Source of the DNA: Punica granatum
Lineage: Eukaryota > Streptophyta > Magnoliopsida > Myrtales > Lythraceae
Length of the DNA stretch: 64,000 nucleotides
Reading direction: 5' to 3'
NCBI RefSeq assembly: GCF_007655135.1
Contig: NC_045129.1
Location: 30,567,122 to 30,631,121 of the forward strand
The notes under the pieces were generated by a model that ran no database searches, was not told the DNA's origin, and saw only the letters and a list, made by a program, of their open reading frames with translations. Positions within the stretch are counted from its first letter, which is position 1; each line of letters starts with the position of its first letter. Shown one piece after another: positions 20,981 through 33,112 of the stretch. Position numbers and translations under genes: made by a program.

Positions 20981-23689
20981 CTTTGACCAGTATTGTAGTA
21001 ATGTGCAACGAGAAAAAATAATTACAATGCTGAAATGAATCCTAAACGGGCCTCCGATCTATGAGATTCCAATAACAAATGTCGACGTTCACATCTCCTT
21101 GAACTACTTTTATATGTTATCAAAACATGTGTACACGGTTTTTCAATTAGCACGTTGAATTGCCTTGTCCTCTTTCCTAAAATAGTTTCACGCTACCCAA
21201 AGTGAAAGAGGACTAGGCAATTCAATGTACTAATTGAAAAACTGTGTACACATGTTTTGATTACATATAAAAGTCGTTCAAGGAGATGTGAACATCGACA
21301 TTTGTTATTAGAATCTCAAAGATTAGAGGCCCGTTTAGGAATCATTTCGGCATTGTAATTATTTTTCTTCGTTACACATTACTACAATACTAGTAAAAAA
21401 ACATCTATCTCAGTAGCTCCCAACCCGGTTGTAGAACCAATCAATTGGGAAGCTAAATGCCATCAAGAGCAAGCTGAATCCAACGACTCGGATGCAGAAA
21501 TGGACGAAAGAGGACTTCTCCAAATGTCCGCTGGCAGCTCCAATCCCGATGAACATGGCGGTAGCCACACCCACCACCGTCCACATCCTACTTTTGTAGG
21601 ATCTGATCAGATGCGTCGATAACAGTAGGCAGTTGGTTCCGATAGCAAATGATATACCCTGCAGAGTTGCTGCCAGCCAAGGGCGTGGCAACTCGTCGGC
21701 TGCTGGAGCTGGAGGCCGTCGAGCTCCACTGAGATCGACCATCTCTTCCTCGTCTCTAGGCAGGTGGATCTTGCGCAGAGCCTTCATTGTGACTCTGTCC
21801 GAGTAGGCCTTCAGGAGTTCCCCCAAAACCGACGCTAGAGCTCCTCTAGTGAAGCCTGATAGGCTGGCATTCATGACTAGCATCCTGTCGGTGACCATGG
21901 TGCCAACGCCCATGATAATAGCCACGATGGCCCGCAATCCTCCATTTGCACCATGAACTAGCTCTCGCATTTGCCGCGAGCATCTGCCCTCAGTGAGCTT
22001 CACCTCAGCAGATTGCCATTGCGTTTCTTCCAATTGCAACTTGGTGATAGTTGCTATATGAGCCGTGGCTTCCTTGTCCGAAGCCGCAGAGTTTAGCAGC
22101 TCCTGAAGTTCAATAACCCGGAGTTTGAGTTGTAGGTTTGTCTCGACTAGAAGTTCGATGTCTAAAAGAGCTTGTGAAGCCTTATTCTCTACTTTGGCAA
22201 ATTTTTGTTTAAGCTCTTCAACGATGGTCTCGAGGGAAGCCCCTTTGGCCAAACTTTCATCCAATTCTTCCTTCAAAGATATAGATTTTCCAGAGGCTTC
22301 AGCTATCAGACCTTCATAATTAAGATCGTTCTCAAGGCTCTCCAGCCTCAGCTGACTCAAGTTCTCTTTCACTCTAGTCCATAAGCTTGCGGCAAATGGG
22401 CAGTATGTATATACGTTAGTCGAGATTGATGGTTGCAATTTGTTTTTAAGTGTTTATTTAACTCGATATACTCACTTAAGCAGGACTCTGCGCAACAGTT
22501 GAAAAGATCCGCCTGCCACTCATCTCCTCCGTCAGCTTCTACCACCTTCCAACTTATGCCCTCATTCATTTCGCTCGCATTGCTTAGGTATCTTACAGAA
22601 AAAGAAAGAATCCAAACCTGAAATTCAAATGTTTCATGCCCCAGTTTTCGATTCTTAATCGGAAACTTAACCCCTTAAACTCTTACCCTGATATAACGTA
22701 TGCCGTCTCATTCACCAAGAGCTTATTGACCTTCCTACTCGGCCGATCATTGGCTACACTATCGGTGACTCCAATCAGGTGCTCAATAAGGCAGTGGCAC
22801 CCTGCATCCTCTGACCTTGAGTGCCCAATTTGCAGCTTGGACTTTTCCGCCTCCACAGCATCCCTGTGGCTCGGGTACGGGTAAGCCCGGGAGAGCGCAT
22901 TCTCCACAACATTGGCGTCCTCTCCAGTCCTGTCGGGATTGAGGATTGCCATCTGTACCATGAACTCTTCGTCAACGAGTGAGTACTCCCTGTTATCTGC
23001 CTTGATTGCCTTCAATGCCTCCTTCAAGTGCTGAGGATTTGAAATTTTTGAGAACAATAATGTACGTAAAAAAATGCCAAAAATGAAACGAAGCCAATGT
23101 GCTCAAGCTTTTTTCTTTTAATTTTATAAATTATTGACTCATTAATAATATAGCATATTAGAACGGCGGTTTAACCTCAGATCTCACTAAACATTAAAAT
23201 AACAATAAAAAGAACTGGAAGTTTACCCTTGAGTTAACTTTATAACATAGATTTTAATTGGTCATCACTTTCTGTCTAAATAATGCCAAGTACAAGGAAG
23301 ATTCGGGTGAAGAGATCGATCAACTGATTATTAATTAAATGGAAGAAGAAACCAACTCGTGCTGTATTATATAACATGACATGATACATTCGGGTATTTT
23401 ATTTTGGGCCAGACACACTCGTGTTCATACAGCAAAAAATAAAATTTACATTACTTGGATTTCAAAATTTACTATACCTCCATTCGGAACTCCTCCACCA
23501 ACGGATTGGCACCAACGGCCTTTGCGCGGCTGTCAATATCTGCTTGCAGCTGCCGAAACTGATACTCAGCGTCCCACTCGATGGCCACCAACAGCTGCCG
23601 AAACTGATATGCAACGTCCCACCTGATGGCCACCATGGAGAGGGTGGCCACAATGTAGAGGTAGCTCTTCTCATCGTAGCTCACCACAA
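18690..23689. repeat. Large inverted repeat joining MCA-like copies A and B
   Basis: The left arm (about 18,690-21,176) and right arm (21,204-23,689) are inverted homologues covering both pseudogenes and their 3' flanks. The centre is ttgaattgccttgtcctctt...c/gaaagaggac, with a 27-nt spacer at 21,177-21,203. The same centre recurs at 30,561-30,586 and 52,061-52,086. The genes are convergent (tail to tail). Confidence 0.88.
21410..23689 (-). pseudogene. MCA1-like pseudogene, copy B (best-preserved reading frame)
   Basis: Reverse strand; exons 23,689-23,478 (5' truncated), 23,030-22,687, 22,573-22,476 and 22,386-21,410. Every exon is open. Exon 1 retains SYLYIVATLSMVAIRWDVAY; exon 2 has an MCA-type block; exon 3 ends WQADLFNCCAESCL, the PLAC8 start. 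Exon 4 encodes a heptad-rich coiled coil (LKEELDESLAKGASLETIVE and on), then GLRAIVAIIMGVGTMV, a Pro/Ala linker, GISFAIGTNCLLLSTHLI, MWTVVGVATAMFIGIG and VVGFSLLLMAFSFPIDWFY, about four hydrophobic segments. Lesions: exon 1 is cut at 23,689 by a Gypsy-like LTR, removing MGKLEDALRRAAEL, and the exon-4 acceptor reads AA at 22,387-22,388, so the nearest AG would shift the frame. Confidence 0.78.
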
Positions 23690-26060
23690 TGAGACTTTCA
23701 GAGAAATAACACAACATCACAAGATTATTTCTATGATTTTTGAAGTCAATGGGATCAAAGAAAAAGAGATCATATCTAAATAAAGCTTGGCTAGGAGCAA
23801 ACATACAAAGTCACAAGGGCAAGCTCATAGACACCTATTGATGCCATATGAATAACCTTGATCTTTGTATAATAGCTTCCAAAAACACCAACTAGATCAT
23901 GCTAACCACCTAGCCCGTTATTAGATCAAGTCACACTAGAATAAAGCTAAGAACTCAAGAAACTAAATTCGGATCAAGCCTATTGCGTGGGTAAAGTTGG
24001 CTTGAAATCAACAGAAATTGCATTCTTTCAACTACAAATGGCATCCCATGATTAAGCGTAGCAAAACAAATCTCAAAGAGATGATATAACATTCACAATG
24101 GAACCAACTCATTACAAATCAGCCACACATTCAAGCATTATCAAACTCATGCAAAACATCCTAAATCAAATACATAATAGCACAAATATCAACTCTCAGC
24201 TGAGCATATTCTCGAATTAACAAAGTCGTGCAAAACACACTTTAATCCCTCAATATGTCATTAATCAGTTCAACCCATACAATAAACATGACTTTTTCTC
24301 ATCAACACCATGCCAAACAACTCACATAAAATACGATATTGTCGTGCAACTCATCCATTCATCAAACATCATCGATAATCTACCAAGGACGACTAAAAAG
24401 AACCAAAATCGGTCAATGAGCTATCAAGCTAGTAATCACGCACAGCCAACAAAGTTAAGTGGTTAAGAACCTCACCGGGAGCTTTATTTTGGTCGAGTCT
24501 AAACCGTTGAGGCGCTGCCTGGAGTTGTGAGGTACTGCCATGGGCTGCATAGGAGGAGGACAGGAGCCGAAAGCTGGGAGTTGAGCCAATGTTACGCTCG
24601 GTAAGGCCTGTGACGATCTGCGGCTTGTCGAAGCTTCTATGGCCTGTCACAAGAGGGAGGAAGAGAACCGCAACGAACAAAGAGCAAGAGAAAGGAAGAG
24701 GGACAGTAACAATGCTTAGCTTGAGAGGCGTGGACAAGCTGAAGCTCATGCATGAGCTGAGGAAAAGTTCAAAAATCATGAGGAGGCATCATCGGAGTGG
24801 ATGGTGCTGGCCTGGGCTTCAACGAAGAGAGGAGGAGCTCGTGGGTGAGCTGTTTGAACTCGATACTAGAGCATGGTGGAGGAGGAGGCTGCGGATTCAA
24901 GTTCGCCAAAGGAAGGAGCTGTGGGAGTCGAGAGGAAGGAGCTGGAGGCAGGTAGTGTTTTCGTTCCTTCTTTTTTTTTTTTTGGAGCCTTAGGGAGTCG
25001 AGAGGAGTGAGCTGGAGCTTTTCCTCTTTTGGACCAACCGAAAAAGAAAAGAAAAGAAAAGAAAATAGAAGAAGAACCAGAAGAGGAAATGGGGGCAGTA
25101 GGGAAAAAGGGCAGGAGGGGCAGAGCTGTGACCAGTGGTCCATGGGATGACCTTAATATCCGGAATTTTCCTGAATTTCTCATAAACCTTTCGGTCTATG
25201 TGATATTTTTTCTTGATCCCTACATGAGCTGGGCACATCCTTGTAAAATTTGAAGATCGTTCGACCTCGGGAAGTTCCCGAAACAATTTTTCTTTGATAG
25301 CTGGCCCGAACCGGGAAATTTGGTCCTGATCTGTGAGGAGACCTTAAATTCTGTACTAATCTAGCCGAAAAAAGCGTCCCGTTTTTCTTGATTTTCTGAA
25401 TCTCCAGTGAATTGGGAATTCAATGCCGTTGGCCATGCTCGAAAACGCGAAGATTTGAATTTTTTTTTTATGGATTTTCTCCATCGACTGGTAGAGTCTG
25501 TCCCGGTTTAACAGTTTCGAGCATGGTGCGCTAAAAAATTCATAACTCTCTCTCCGTATTGAATCTTGGAATGAACGACCCGTCAATTTGAACCTAACTC
25601 GATTTCCTAGGTCAAGCATATGAAATTCACCCTTTTAGGTTCAGGGTTGACCGTGATATGATGCATCGAATCCCATGCTCGAGCTGCTGTATTCACTGTT
25701 TGGGCACCCTAGCTCCCACGAATTTTATCTTTTTGCTCGAAAGGGCTCTCGACGTGATTTTTGCATTGAAATGTCCCCAACTCACCAAAACTTGATCTAA
25801 AAATATCGAACTTAGTTCTAGGATCCACGAAGATAGTCGTTCTCACCGAAGAAAATGATATAGAGACGTGATTTCCCCTTTGTCCACTGCCTTCGGTTCG
25901 AATATTGATAATTCGTGGCTTACTCTTCGGGATGAATTGTGTGTGCTGCAAAATTCCATATGTTGCCCTCACCATTTTTATGTTAGAGTTGTGGAACCCT
26001 AGTCGGGAGCCTTGATGATGTCATATCCTAGTGCCGGTGGACCAAAATGGGGTGCTGGCA
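23690..26060 (-). mobile_element. Truncated Gypsy-like long LTR, block 1
   Basis: Read on the reverse strand it starts TGCCAGCACCCCATTTTGG at 26,060 and is homologous to 44,813-47,637. In block 2 the same sequence continues to 42,110, so this copy lacks its distal 2.7 kb. It is fused at 23,690 to exon 1 of MCA-like copy B. Its other side joins the 3' part of the solo-LTR family at actgtcaat. The open frames inside it (for example 24,429-24,779 and 25,709-25,975) look like chance frames in an LTR; no retroviral domain is seen. Confidence 0.65.
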
Positions 26061-26920
26061 ACTGTCAATATAATCGGGAACCTACAGAGTCACACATGAT
26101 GACTAAATCGACGAGATAATTTTGAAACAACAAAATCGTATAATATTGATTAGACGATTTAAGGTGCGACCGATTAATCGGATATTTAATGAAATTAAAT
26201 TTACCGATTAATTAGACATAATTTATTAGACTGATTTATACATACAAATTGGCCATACATATGTATACACTTATACATATACATGGACCATTCATATTTC
26301 TACATTTATACATACACATGGGCAAGTCATGAAATGCCATGTAACTATCCACATGTCATGTGGAAATCAATTTTGGGTTAATTCCCACACCGGCCGTGCA
26401 TGTCCAAGACCTCCCCAAATTTGCTTATAAAAGGGGGAAGTCTTGGATGGATATAAAAATATATATGCGACAGTGTATGCATATGTATGTGATATACATG
26501 TATGCATAAGCATATGCATACACATATATGTGTGTACGTGTATAATTGTAGGGAAATTTAAGTTGAATTGTTCAACTTTAATTAATCCTACTAGTCTAAT
26601 AAATTTCGGGTGTGGCACCGGTGTTTCTTTCGAGTGTTGGTCGCTAGTACCGTTCATCTCGAAGACTCGTCGACAAAGTCAGTGTGGATACTTGGATACT
26701 TGTAGAGGCGTCACATTTGGGGCGCTTGGTCAACAATTTTAAAATATCAGGTAGGATTTATCTATTCCTATTCTTCTAGTAGTAGGTCTTGGGATTAGTT
26801 TTACGGGTAGGAAATTTTGAATTTCTATTCCTCTTACGTTTCTTGTAGGCCTCGTGAAACTAGGAAATTTTGAATTTCTAATCCTTTTACGCTTTTCGTA
26901 GGCCTCGTGAAACTAGCAGT
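26061..26920 (+). mobile_element. 3' part of the solo-LTR family, block 1
   Basis: Matches 13,349-14,219 of the complete solo LTR and keeps its end GAAACTAGCA followed by gtaag. A duplication of about 50 bp near its end repeats aattttgaatttcta, then ggcctcgtgaaactag. The 5' portion of this LTR was separated from it by insertion of the Gypsy-like LTR. Confidence 0.8.
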
Positions 26921-27848
26921 AAGTTCTTTCACTATGACCTACATAAAATTGATTTTCATTTATTCTCATATATATACTAGAAAGGGATCCACTCCGCTCA
27001 TATTTAATTCAAGTTTTTTTAAAATTATACTCGTGTTAGGTGTAACACTTTGAAAAAATATTATAATCATGCACTATATTTTTATAGTATAAATAGTTCT
27101 TTTTTAATATGAAAATATAGTTTTTTTTTCAATTAATCATATAAGCAATGAATTTGAAAAAGACAATAATAAAATGGAAAATGATAGATAGTGACGTGTG
27201 GGGAAATGAAAGAAGTGGAGAGTTTAGAGAGCGCCCCTAAAATTTTGACGTTATAAGAAAAAAAATTTCAATAATTCATTGGAATTTCATTAATAGAGGT
27301 GATCTTACAAGACAAAGATCACAAGAGAATTACAAAAGGATCAAAAACAACCCCTACAACGACAAAAGAGTTCGCTTCTTTGGATGCATTATAAGAAAAT
27401 TTATATATTATGGCTTAATTTTTTTTATTAAAATCCTTATATTCGCTTCCCCCAAATCGAAAGCGTTATCATTCTATGCCTCCCTCAAAGAGTTCGCGCC
27501 CCTCCTCCCCCCAATTGAAATCCTGGGTCCGTCCATAGAGTGAAAGCTATTTGATACGTAGTTAAAAAGGCATATAAATTTAATTACAGAAAAAATGCAT
27601 ATAAATTTTACATATTTGGCCCCAATTTCCTTTATGAGCAAAGGTTACTTCGTAATTTACAGTGGGAATTTTAGGGAGAATGAAAGTTACGTCAATCACC
27701 TTCCTTCGCCTTTTATAATGTATAGATATTTATAACATTTAATGAATGCAATCTCCCACCTCAAAATGTTGAGCATATTCAACATTCAACCCGCTATATA
27801 AACAATCAAATATATCAATACTCCCTAATTCATAAAATCATTCAATAA

Positions 27849-27991
27849 ATTTCTTTTTGGGTTACAAGGGATGCTTGTGGACCTAATACAATGAAAAAGA
27901 AATCCTAAATAACTAATAAAGGGGTACATGTAGTTTCATCAGGTATCGAACATACAATCTCTAAGTTAACAGGTAGGGATTACACTACGCC
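27849..27991 (-). mobile_element. SINE-like repeat, block 1 copy
   Basis: The copy of the 15,147 SINE-like repeat. It lacks about a dozen bases (gtgcaccat region) in the A-box part. Confidence 0.5.
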
Positions 27992-28053
27992 ATGTTTTGA
28001 TTGCTACGCATGCATTTATGATCAAGAATTTTTGTTCATTAATTGATGTGCAG

Positions 28054-28112
28054 AAAAAATAGCTGATGCCAGTAATGGTAATGTTGTCGTTGACCAATAC
28101 CACACATACAAG
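28054..28112 (+). pseudogene. Beta-glucosidase exon 3, isolated copy in block 1
   Basis: A 59-bp exon encoding EKIADASNGNVVVDQYHTYK, bounded by gtgcag and gtgcca as in the 15,360 copy. No other GH1 exon is nearby, so it is an orphan exon carried along in the duplication. Confidence 0.82.
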
Positions 28113-29194
28113 GTGCCATCATCCTTCCTTAGGTTTTTTTGACCGTTTTATCGAGATATATATGACTATATTTCTAATCTTAATCTGTAATTTTTCTTTT
28201 CGATATATAGTCAGTCATGTAGATTCAATAAATGTGAAATAACATTTTCCAACATTTTCCATATACACACGAGCCACGTACATTCTCAACCTATTTACCG
28301 AAAATAATCCATTCAAATATTTGTTTGGCCCTGGCCGTGAAATGTAACATAGATGATATTATTAAATTGAGTTGATCTAACACCAATACATTTGTCTTGT
28401 TTGTGGTACGTGGCTGTTTTAATATTAATTTGTGGTTCTATAGTCGATACTTTTATTCTTCTTATTTAATTCTTACCCTCATTTGTCTTCCCCAAATCCC
28501 TTTGTTGAAATAACAGCAAAAAACCCCCCATCCTTTTTTTTTTGGTTGTTCATATTTATACTTCAAAAATTTTCAATATAAAATTATAATCAAACGAGTG
28601 TTTTATTTAGCCACGGCTCCAACCTCCACTTTCTCATTATTAATAAAGAGTGGTGGAATTTTACTTGCAGTTGCAGTGCAAGAGTTCAAAATTCATTATA
28701 TCTTATGGTCACGATCAAGTTATTAATCAAGTAAAGATTAATATCAATCAATAGATCGCATGATGTTATGATTCACGGACATTTATAACATCACAAATAA
28801 AATGGCAATATAAATTGTTAACCAATTAAAATAAGTTCTTTTATACCTAATTTTTTTTAAAGAATTTGAATAAAAAAGAGCAGAGTGAATCCCAATACGT
28901 GGAAAAATCCATCCCACTTGCAATATGAGAACACTGATCGTAATAATGTCTTAAAATAATATTAGAAAAATATTAAATTTGGATTTTAAGATTTTTTTTT
29001 CAAAGAAGGTTGTTTGTGGGTAGGAAAAAAAACATCCACTCGCCACCACATGTTTTCATTAATTAATATAGTTAATGTGTTCTTTTCTAAATGAGTATAT
29101 TGAGGGGATGAATTATATATGGAGTATTGCATGAAAAAGAAGAAGAAACCGCTGACAGAAACATTGAATAAAAGCCAACAAATCATGGAGACAG

Positions 29195-30400
29195 AGAAAT
29201 GAATGAGGGCATAAGCTGGAAGGTGGTGGAATTGACGGAGGAGATGAGTGGCGGGCGAATCCTTTCAACTGTTGCACAGAGCCCTCATTGAGTGAATATA
29301 TCGTGTTAAATAGACACTTAAAAACGAATTGCGACCATCGATCTCGACTAACGTATATACACACTGCCCATTTGCCGTAGGCTTATGGATTGGAGTGAAA
29401 GAGGACTTGAGTCAGCCGAGGCTGGAGAGCCTTGAGAACGATCTTAATTATGAAGGTCCGGTAGCTGAAGCCTTTGGAAAATCTACATCTTTGAAGGAAG
29501 AATTGGATGAAAGTTTGGCCAAAGTGGCTTTCCTCGAGTCCTTTGTAGAGGAGCTTAAACAAAAATTTGCCAAAGCAGAGAATAAGGCTTCACAAGCTCT
29601 TTCAGATAATGAACTTCTACTCGAGACAAACCTACAACTCAAACGCTGGGTTGATGAACTTCAGGGGCTGCTAAACTCTGAAGCTTCGAACATGGAAGCC
29701 ACTGCTTAGATAGCAACTATCACCAAGTTGCGATTGGAAGAAACGCAATGGCAGTCTACTGAAGTGAAGCTCACTGAGGGCAGATGCTCGCGGCAAATGC
29801 GAGGGCTAGTTCATGGCGTAAATGGAGGATTACTGGCCATGGTGGCTATTATCATGGGCGTCGGCACCATGGTCACCGATCGGATGTCGGTCATGAATGC
29901 CAGCTTATCAAGCTTCGTCGGAGGAGCTCTGGCGCCGGCTATCAGGGAACTCCTGAAGGCCTACTCGAATAGAGTCACAATGATGGCTCTACGCGAGATC
30001 CACCTGCCTAGAGACAAGGAAGAGATGGTCGATCTCAGTGGAGCTCGACGGCCTCCGACTCCAGCAACCGACGGGTTGCCACGCCCTTGGCTAGTAGGAA
30101 CTCTGCTGGGTATATGCTTTGCTATCGGAGCCATCTGCCTATTGTTATCGACGCATCTGATTTGATCCTATAAAAGTAGGATGTGGACGGTGGTGGGTAT
30201 GGCTACGGCCATGTTCATCAGGATTGGAGCTGCCAACGGGACGTGTGGAGAAGTCCTCTGTCGTCCATTCCTGCATCCGAGTCGTTGGATTCGGCTTGCT
30301 GTTGATGGCATTCAGCTTCGCAATTGATTAGTTCTACAACCGGGTTGGGAGCTACGGAGATAGATGTTCTTTGACCAGTATTGTAGTAATGTGCAAAGAG
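29195..30400 (+). pseudogene. MCA1-like pseudogene, copy C (exons 3-4 only)
   Basis: Exon 3 (about 29,195-29,292) follows directly on the sequence that in copy A lies at 16,505, so exons 1-2, the eIF2-alpha fragment and the 5' flank have been deleted. Exon 3 has lost one base (gtggaattgacgg) and shifts frame. Exon 4 starts at 29,381 after gccgtag and reads LWIGVKEDLSQPRLESLEND and on through the coiled coil, to a nonsense codon at 29,707 where other copies have Gln. A second open stretch from 29,728 encodes the hydrophobic part and stops at 30,163, at the same TGA as in copies A and E. A further +1 shift (agcgggacgtgtgg) follows. Confidence 0.78.
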
Positions 30401-31960
30401 GAAAAATAATTACAATCCCGAAATGAATCCTAAACGGGCCTCCGATCTTTGAGATTCCAATAACAAATGTCGACGTTCACATCTCCTTGAACGACTTTTA
30501 TATGTTAAACATGTGTACACGGTTTTTCAATCAGTACGTTGAATTGCCTTGTCCTCTTTCCTAAAATAGTTTCACGCTACCAAAGTGAAAGAGGACTAGG
30601 CAATTCAACGTACTGATTGAAAAACCGTGTACACATGTTTTGATAACATATAAATGTCATTCAAGGAGATGTGAACGTCAACTTTGTTATTGGAATCTCA
30701 AAGATTGGAGCCCCGTTTAGGATTCATTTCGGCATTGTAATTATTTTTCCTCATTGCACATTACTACAATACTCGTCAAAGAACATCTATCTCGGTAGCT
30801 CCCAACCCGGTTGTCGAACCAATCAATTGGGAAGCTGAATGCCATCAAGAGCAAGTCGAATCCAACGACTCGGATGCAGAAATGGACGAAAGAGGACTTC
30901 TCCAAATGTCCGCTGGCAGCTCCAATCCCGATGAACATGGCGGTAGCCACATCCACCACCGTCCACATCCTACATTTGTAGGATCTGATCAGATGCGTCG
31001 ATAACAGTAGGCAGATGGCTCCGATAGCAAAGGATATTATACCCTGCAGAGTTTACTGCCAGCCAAGGGCGTGGCAACTCGTCGGCTGCTGGAGCTGAAG
31101 GCCATCGAGCTCCACTAAGATAAACTATTTCTTCTTCGTCTCTAGGCAGGTGGATCTCGCGCATAGCCTTCATTGTGACTCTGTCCGAGTAGACCTTTAG
31201 GAGTTCCCCGATAGTCGACGCTAGAGCTCCTCCGGCGAAGCCTGATAAGCTGGCATTCATGACGGGCATCCGGTCGGTTACCATGGTGCCGACGCCCATG
31301 ATAATAGCCACCATGGCCAGTAATCCTCCATTTGTGCCATGAACTAGCTCTCGCATTTGCCGTGAGCATCCGCCCTCAATGAGCGTCACCTCAGTAGACT
31401 GCCATTGCGTTTCTTCCAATTGCAACTTGGTGATAGTTACTATCTGAGCAGTGACTTCCTTGTCCGAAGCCGCAAAGTTTAGTAGCTCCTGAAGTTCATC
31501 AACCCGGAGTTTGAGTTGTAGGTTTGTCTCGACTAGAAGTTCGTTGTCTAAAATAGCTTGTGAAGCCTTACTCTCTGCTTTGGCAAATTTTTGTTTAAGC
31601 GCCACAATGTTGGTCTCAAGGGAAGCCATTTTGGCTAAACTTTCATCCAATTCGTCCTTCAAAGATGTAGATTTTCCAGAGGTTTCAGCTACCGGACCTT
31701 CATAATTAAGATCGTTCTCAAGGCTCTCCAGCCTTGGCTGACTCAAGTTCTCTTTCACTCCAGTCCATAAACCTGCCACAAATGGGCAGTGTGTACGTAC
31801 ATTAGTCGAGATTGATGGTTGCAATTCGTTTTTAAGTGTTTATTTAACCCGATTTACTCACTTAAGCAGGGCTCTGCGCAACGGTCGAAAAGATCCGCCC
31901 GCCACTCATCTCCTCCGTCAACTTCCACCAACTTCCAACTTATGCCCTCATTCATTTCGC
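29195..31960. repeat. Inverted repeat joining MCA-like copies C and D
   Basis: Arms 29,195-30,560 and 30,587-31,960 are inverted homologues around a 26-nt spacer (30,561-30,586). Copy D extends past the end of copy C because C has lost exons 1-2. Confidence 0.87.
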
Positions 31961-33112
31961 TTGCATTGCTTATATACCTTACGAAAAAGAAAGAATCCAA
32001 ACCTGAAATTCAAATGTTTCATGCCCCAGTTTTCTATTCTTAATCGGAAACTTAACCCCTTAAACTCTTACCCTGATATAACGTATGCCAGCTCTTTCAC
32101 CAAGAGCTTCTTGACCTTCCTACTCGGCCGATCATTGGTTGCACTATCGATGACTCCAATCAAGTGCTCGATAAGGCAGCGGCGCCCTGCATCCTTTGAC
32201 CTTGAGTGCTCAATCTGCAGCTTGGACTTTTCCGCCTCTAGAGCATCCCTGAGGCTTAGGTCCGAGTAAGCCTGGGAGAGCGTATTCTCCACAGCATTGG
32301 CGTCCTCTCCAGTCCTGTCGGGATTGAGGATTACCATATGCACCATGAACTCTTCGTCATCGAGTGAGTACTCCTGTTATCTGCCTTGATCGCCTTCAAT
32401 GCCTCCTTCTAGTGTTGAGGATTTGAAATTTTCAAGAATAATAATGCACGTAAAAAATGCCAAAAATGAAACGAAGCCAATGTGCTCAATCTTTTTTCTT
32501 TTAATTTTCTAACTTATTGACTCTTTAATAATATAGCATATTAGAACTGCAGTCTAACTTCAGATCTCACTAAACATTAAAATAACAATAGAAAGAACAG
32601 GAAGTTTACCCTTTAGATAATTTTATAACATAGATTTTAATTGGCCATCACTTTCTGTCTAAATAATGCTAAGTACAAGGAAGATTCGGGTGAAGAGATC
32701 GATCGGCTGATTATTAATTAAATGGAAGAAGAAACCAACTCGTGCTATATTTTATAACATGACATGATACATTCGGGTATTTTATTTTGGACCAGACACA
32801 CTCGTGTTCATACAGCAAAAAATAAAACTTACACTACTTGGATTTCAAAATTTACTATACCTCCATTCGGAACTCCTCCACCAACGGATTGGCACCAACG
32901 GCCTTTGCGCGGCTATCAATATCTGCTTGCATTTGCCAGAACTGATACTCAGCGTCCCACCCGATGGCCACCAACAGCTGTCGAAACTGATATGCAACGT
33001 CCCACCTTATGGCTACCATGGAGAGGGTGGCCACCATGTAGAGGTAGCTCTTCTTATCGCAGCACAACACCAGCTCTGCCGCCCTCCTCAGCACATCCTC
33101 CAGCTTGCCCAT
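30741..33112 (-). pseudogene. MCA1-like pseudogene, copy D
   Basis: Reverse strand; exons 33,112-32,861, 32,414-32,072, 31,959-31,862 and from 31,772. Exon 1 is fully open and begins MGKLEDVLRRAAELVLCCDK, with the duplicated motif VAIRWDVAYQFRQL / VAIGWDAEYQFWQM. Exon 2 has lost one base in the codons for NREYS and shifts frame, and its acceptor reads AA rather than AG; copy F shares both. Exon 4 is open through the coiled coil but has a one-base insertion near the third hydrophobic segment (about 31,050). The usual stop after GSY is changed to an Arg codon, so the frame would run to 30,741. Confidence 0.78.

Noticed and set aside
22125..22319. Forward frame reading SCRFVSTRSSMSKRACEALF, seen in several places
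   Set aside because: Antisense of the coiled-coil exon 4 of the MCA-like copies; it recurs wherever that exon occurs.
24429..25286. Several overlapping reverse and forward frames (about 75-134 codons), repeated at 46,227-46,867
   Set aside because: They lie in the LTR-like region, overlap each other in opposite frames and are rich in simple Phe/Ser/Leu or Lys/Glu runs; no domain or splice structure.
25356..25975. Reverse frames conserved between blocks 1 and 2 (25,356-25,619 and 25,709-25,975)
   Set aside because: Conservation is explained by the recent block duplication of the whole LTR; no recognisable protein.
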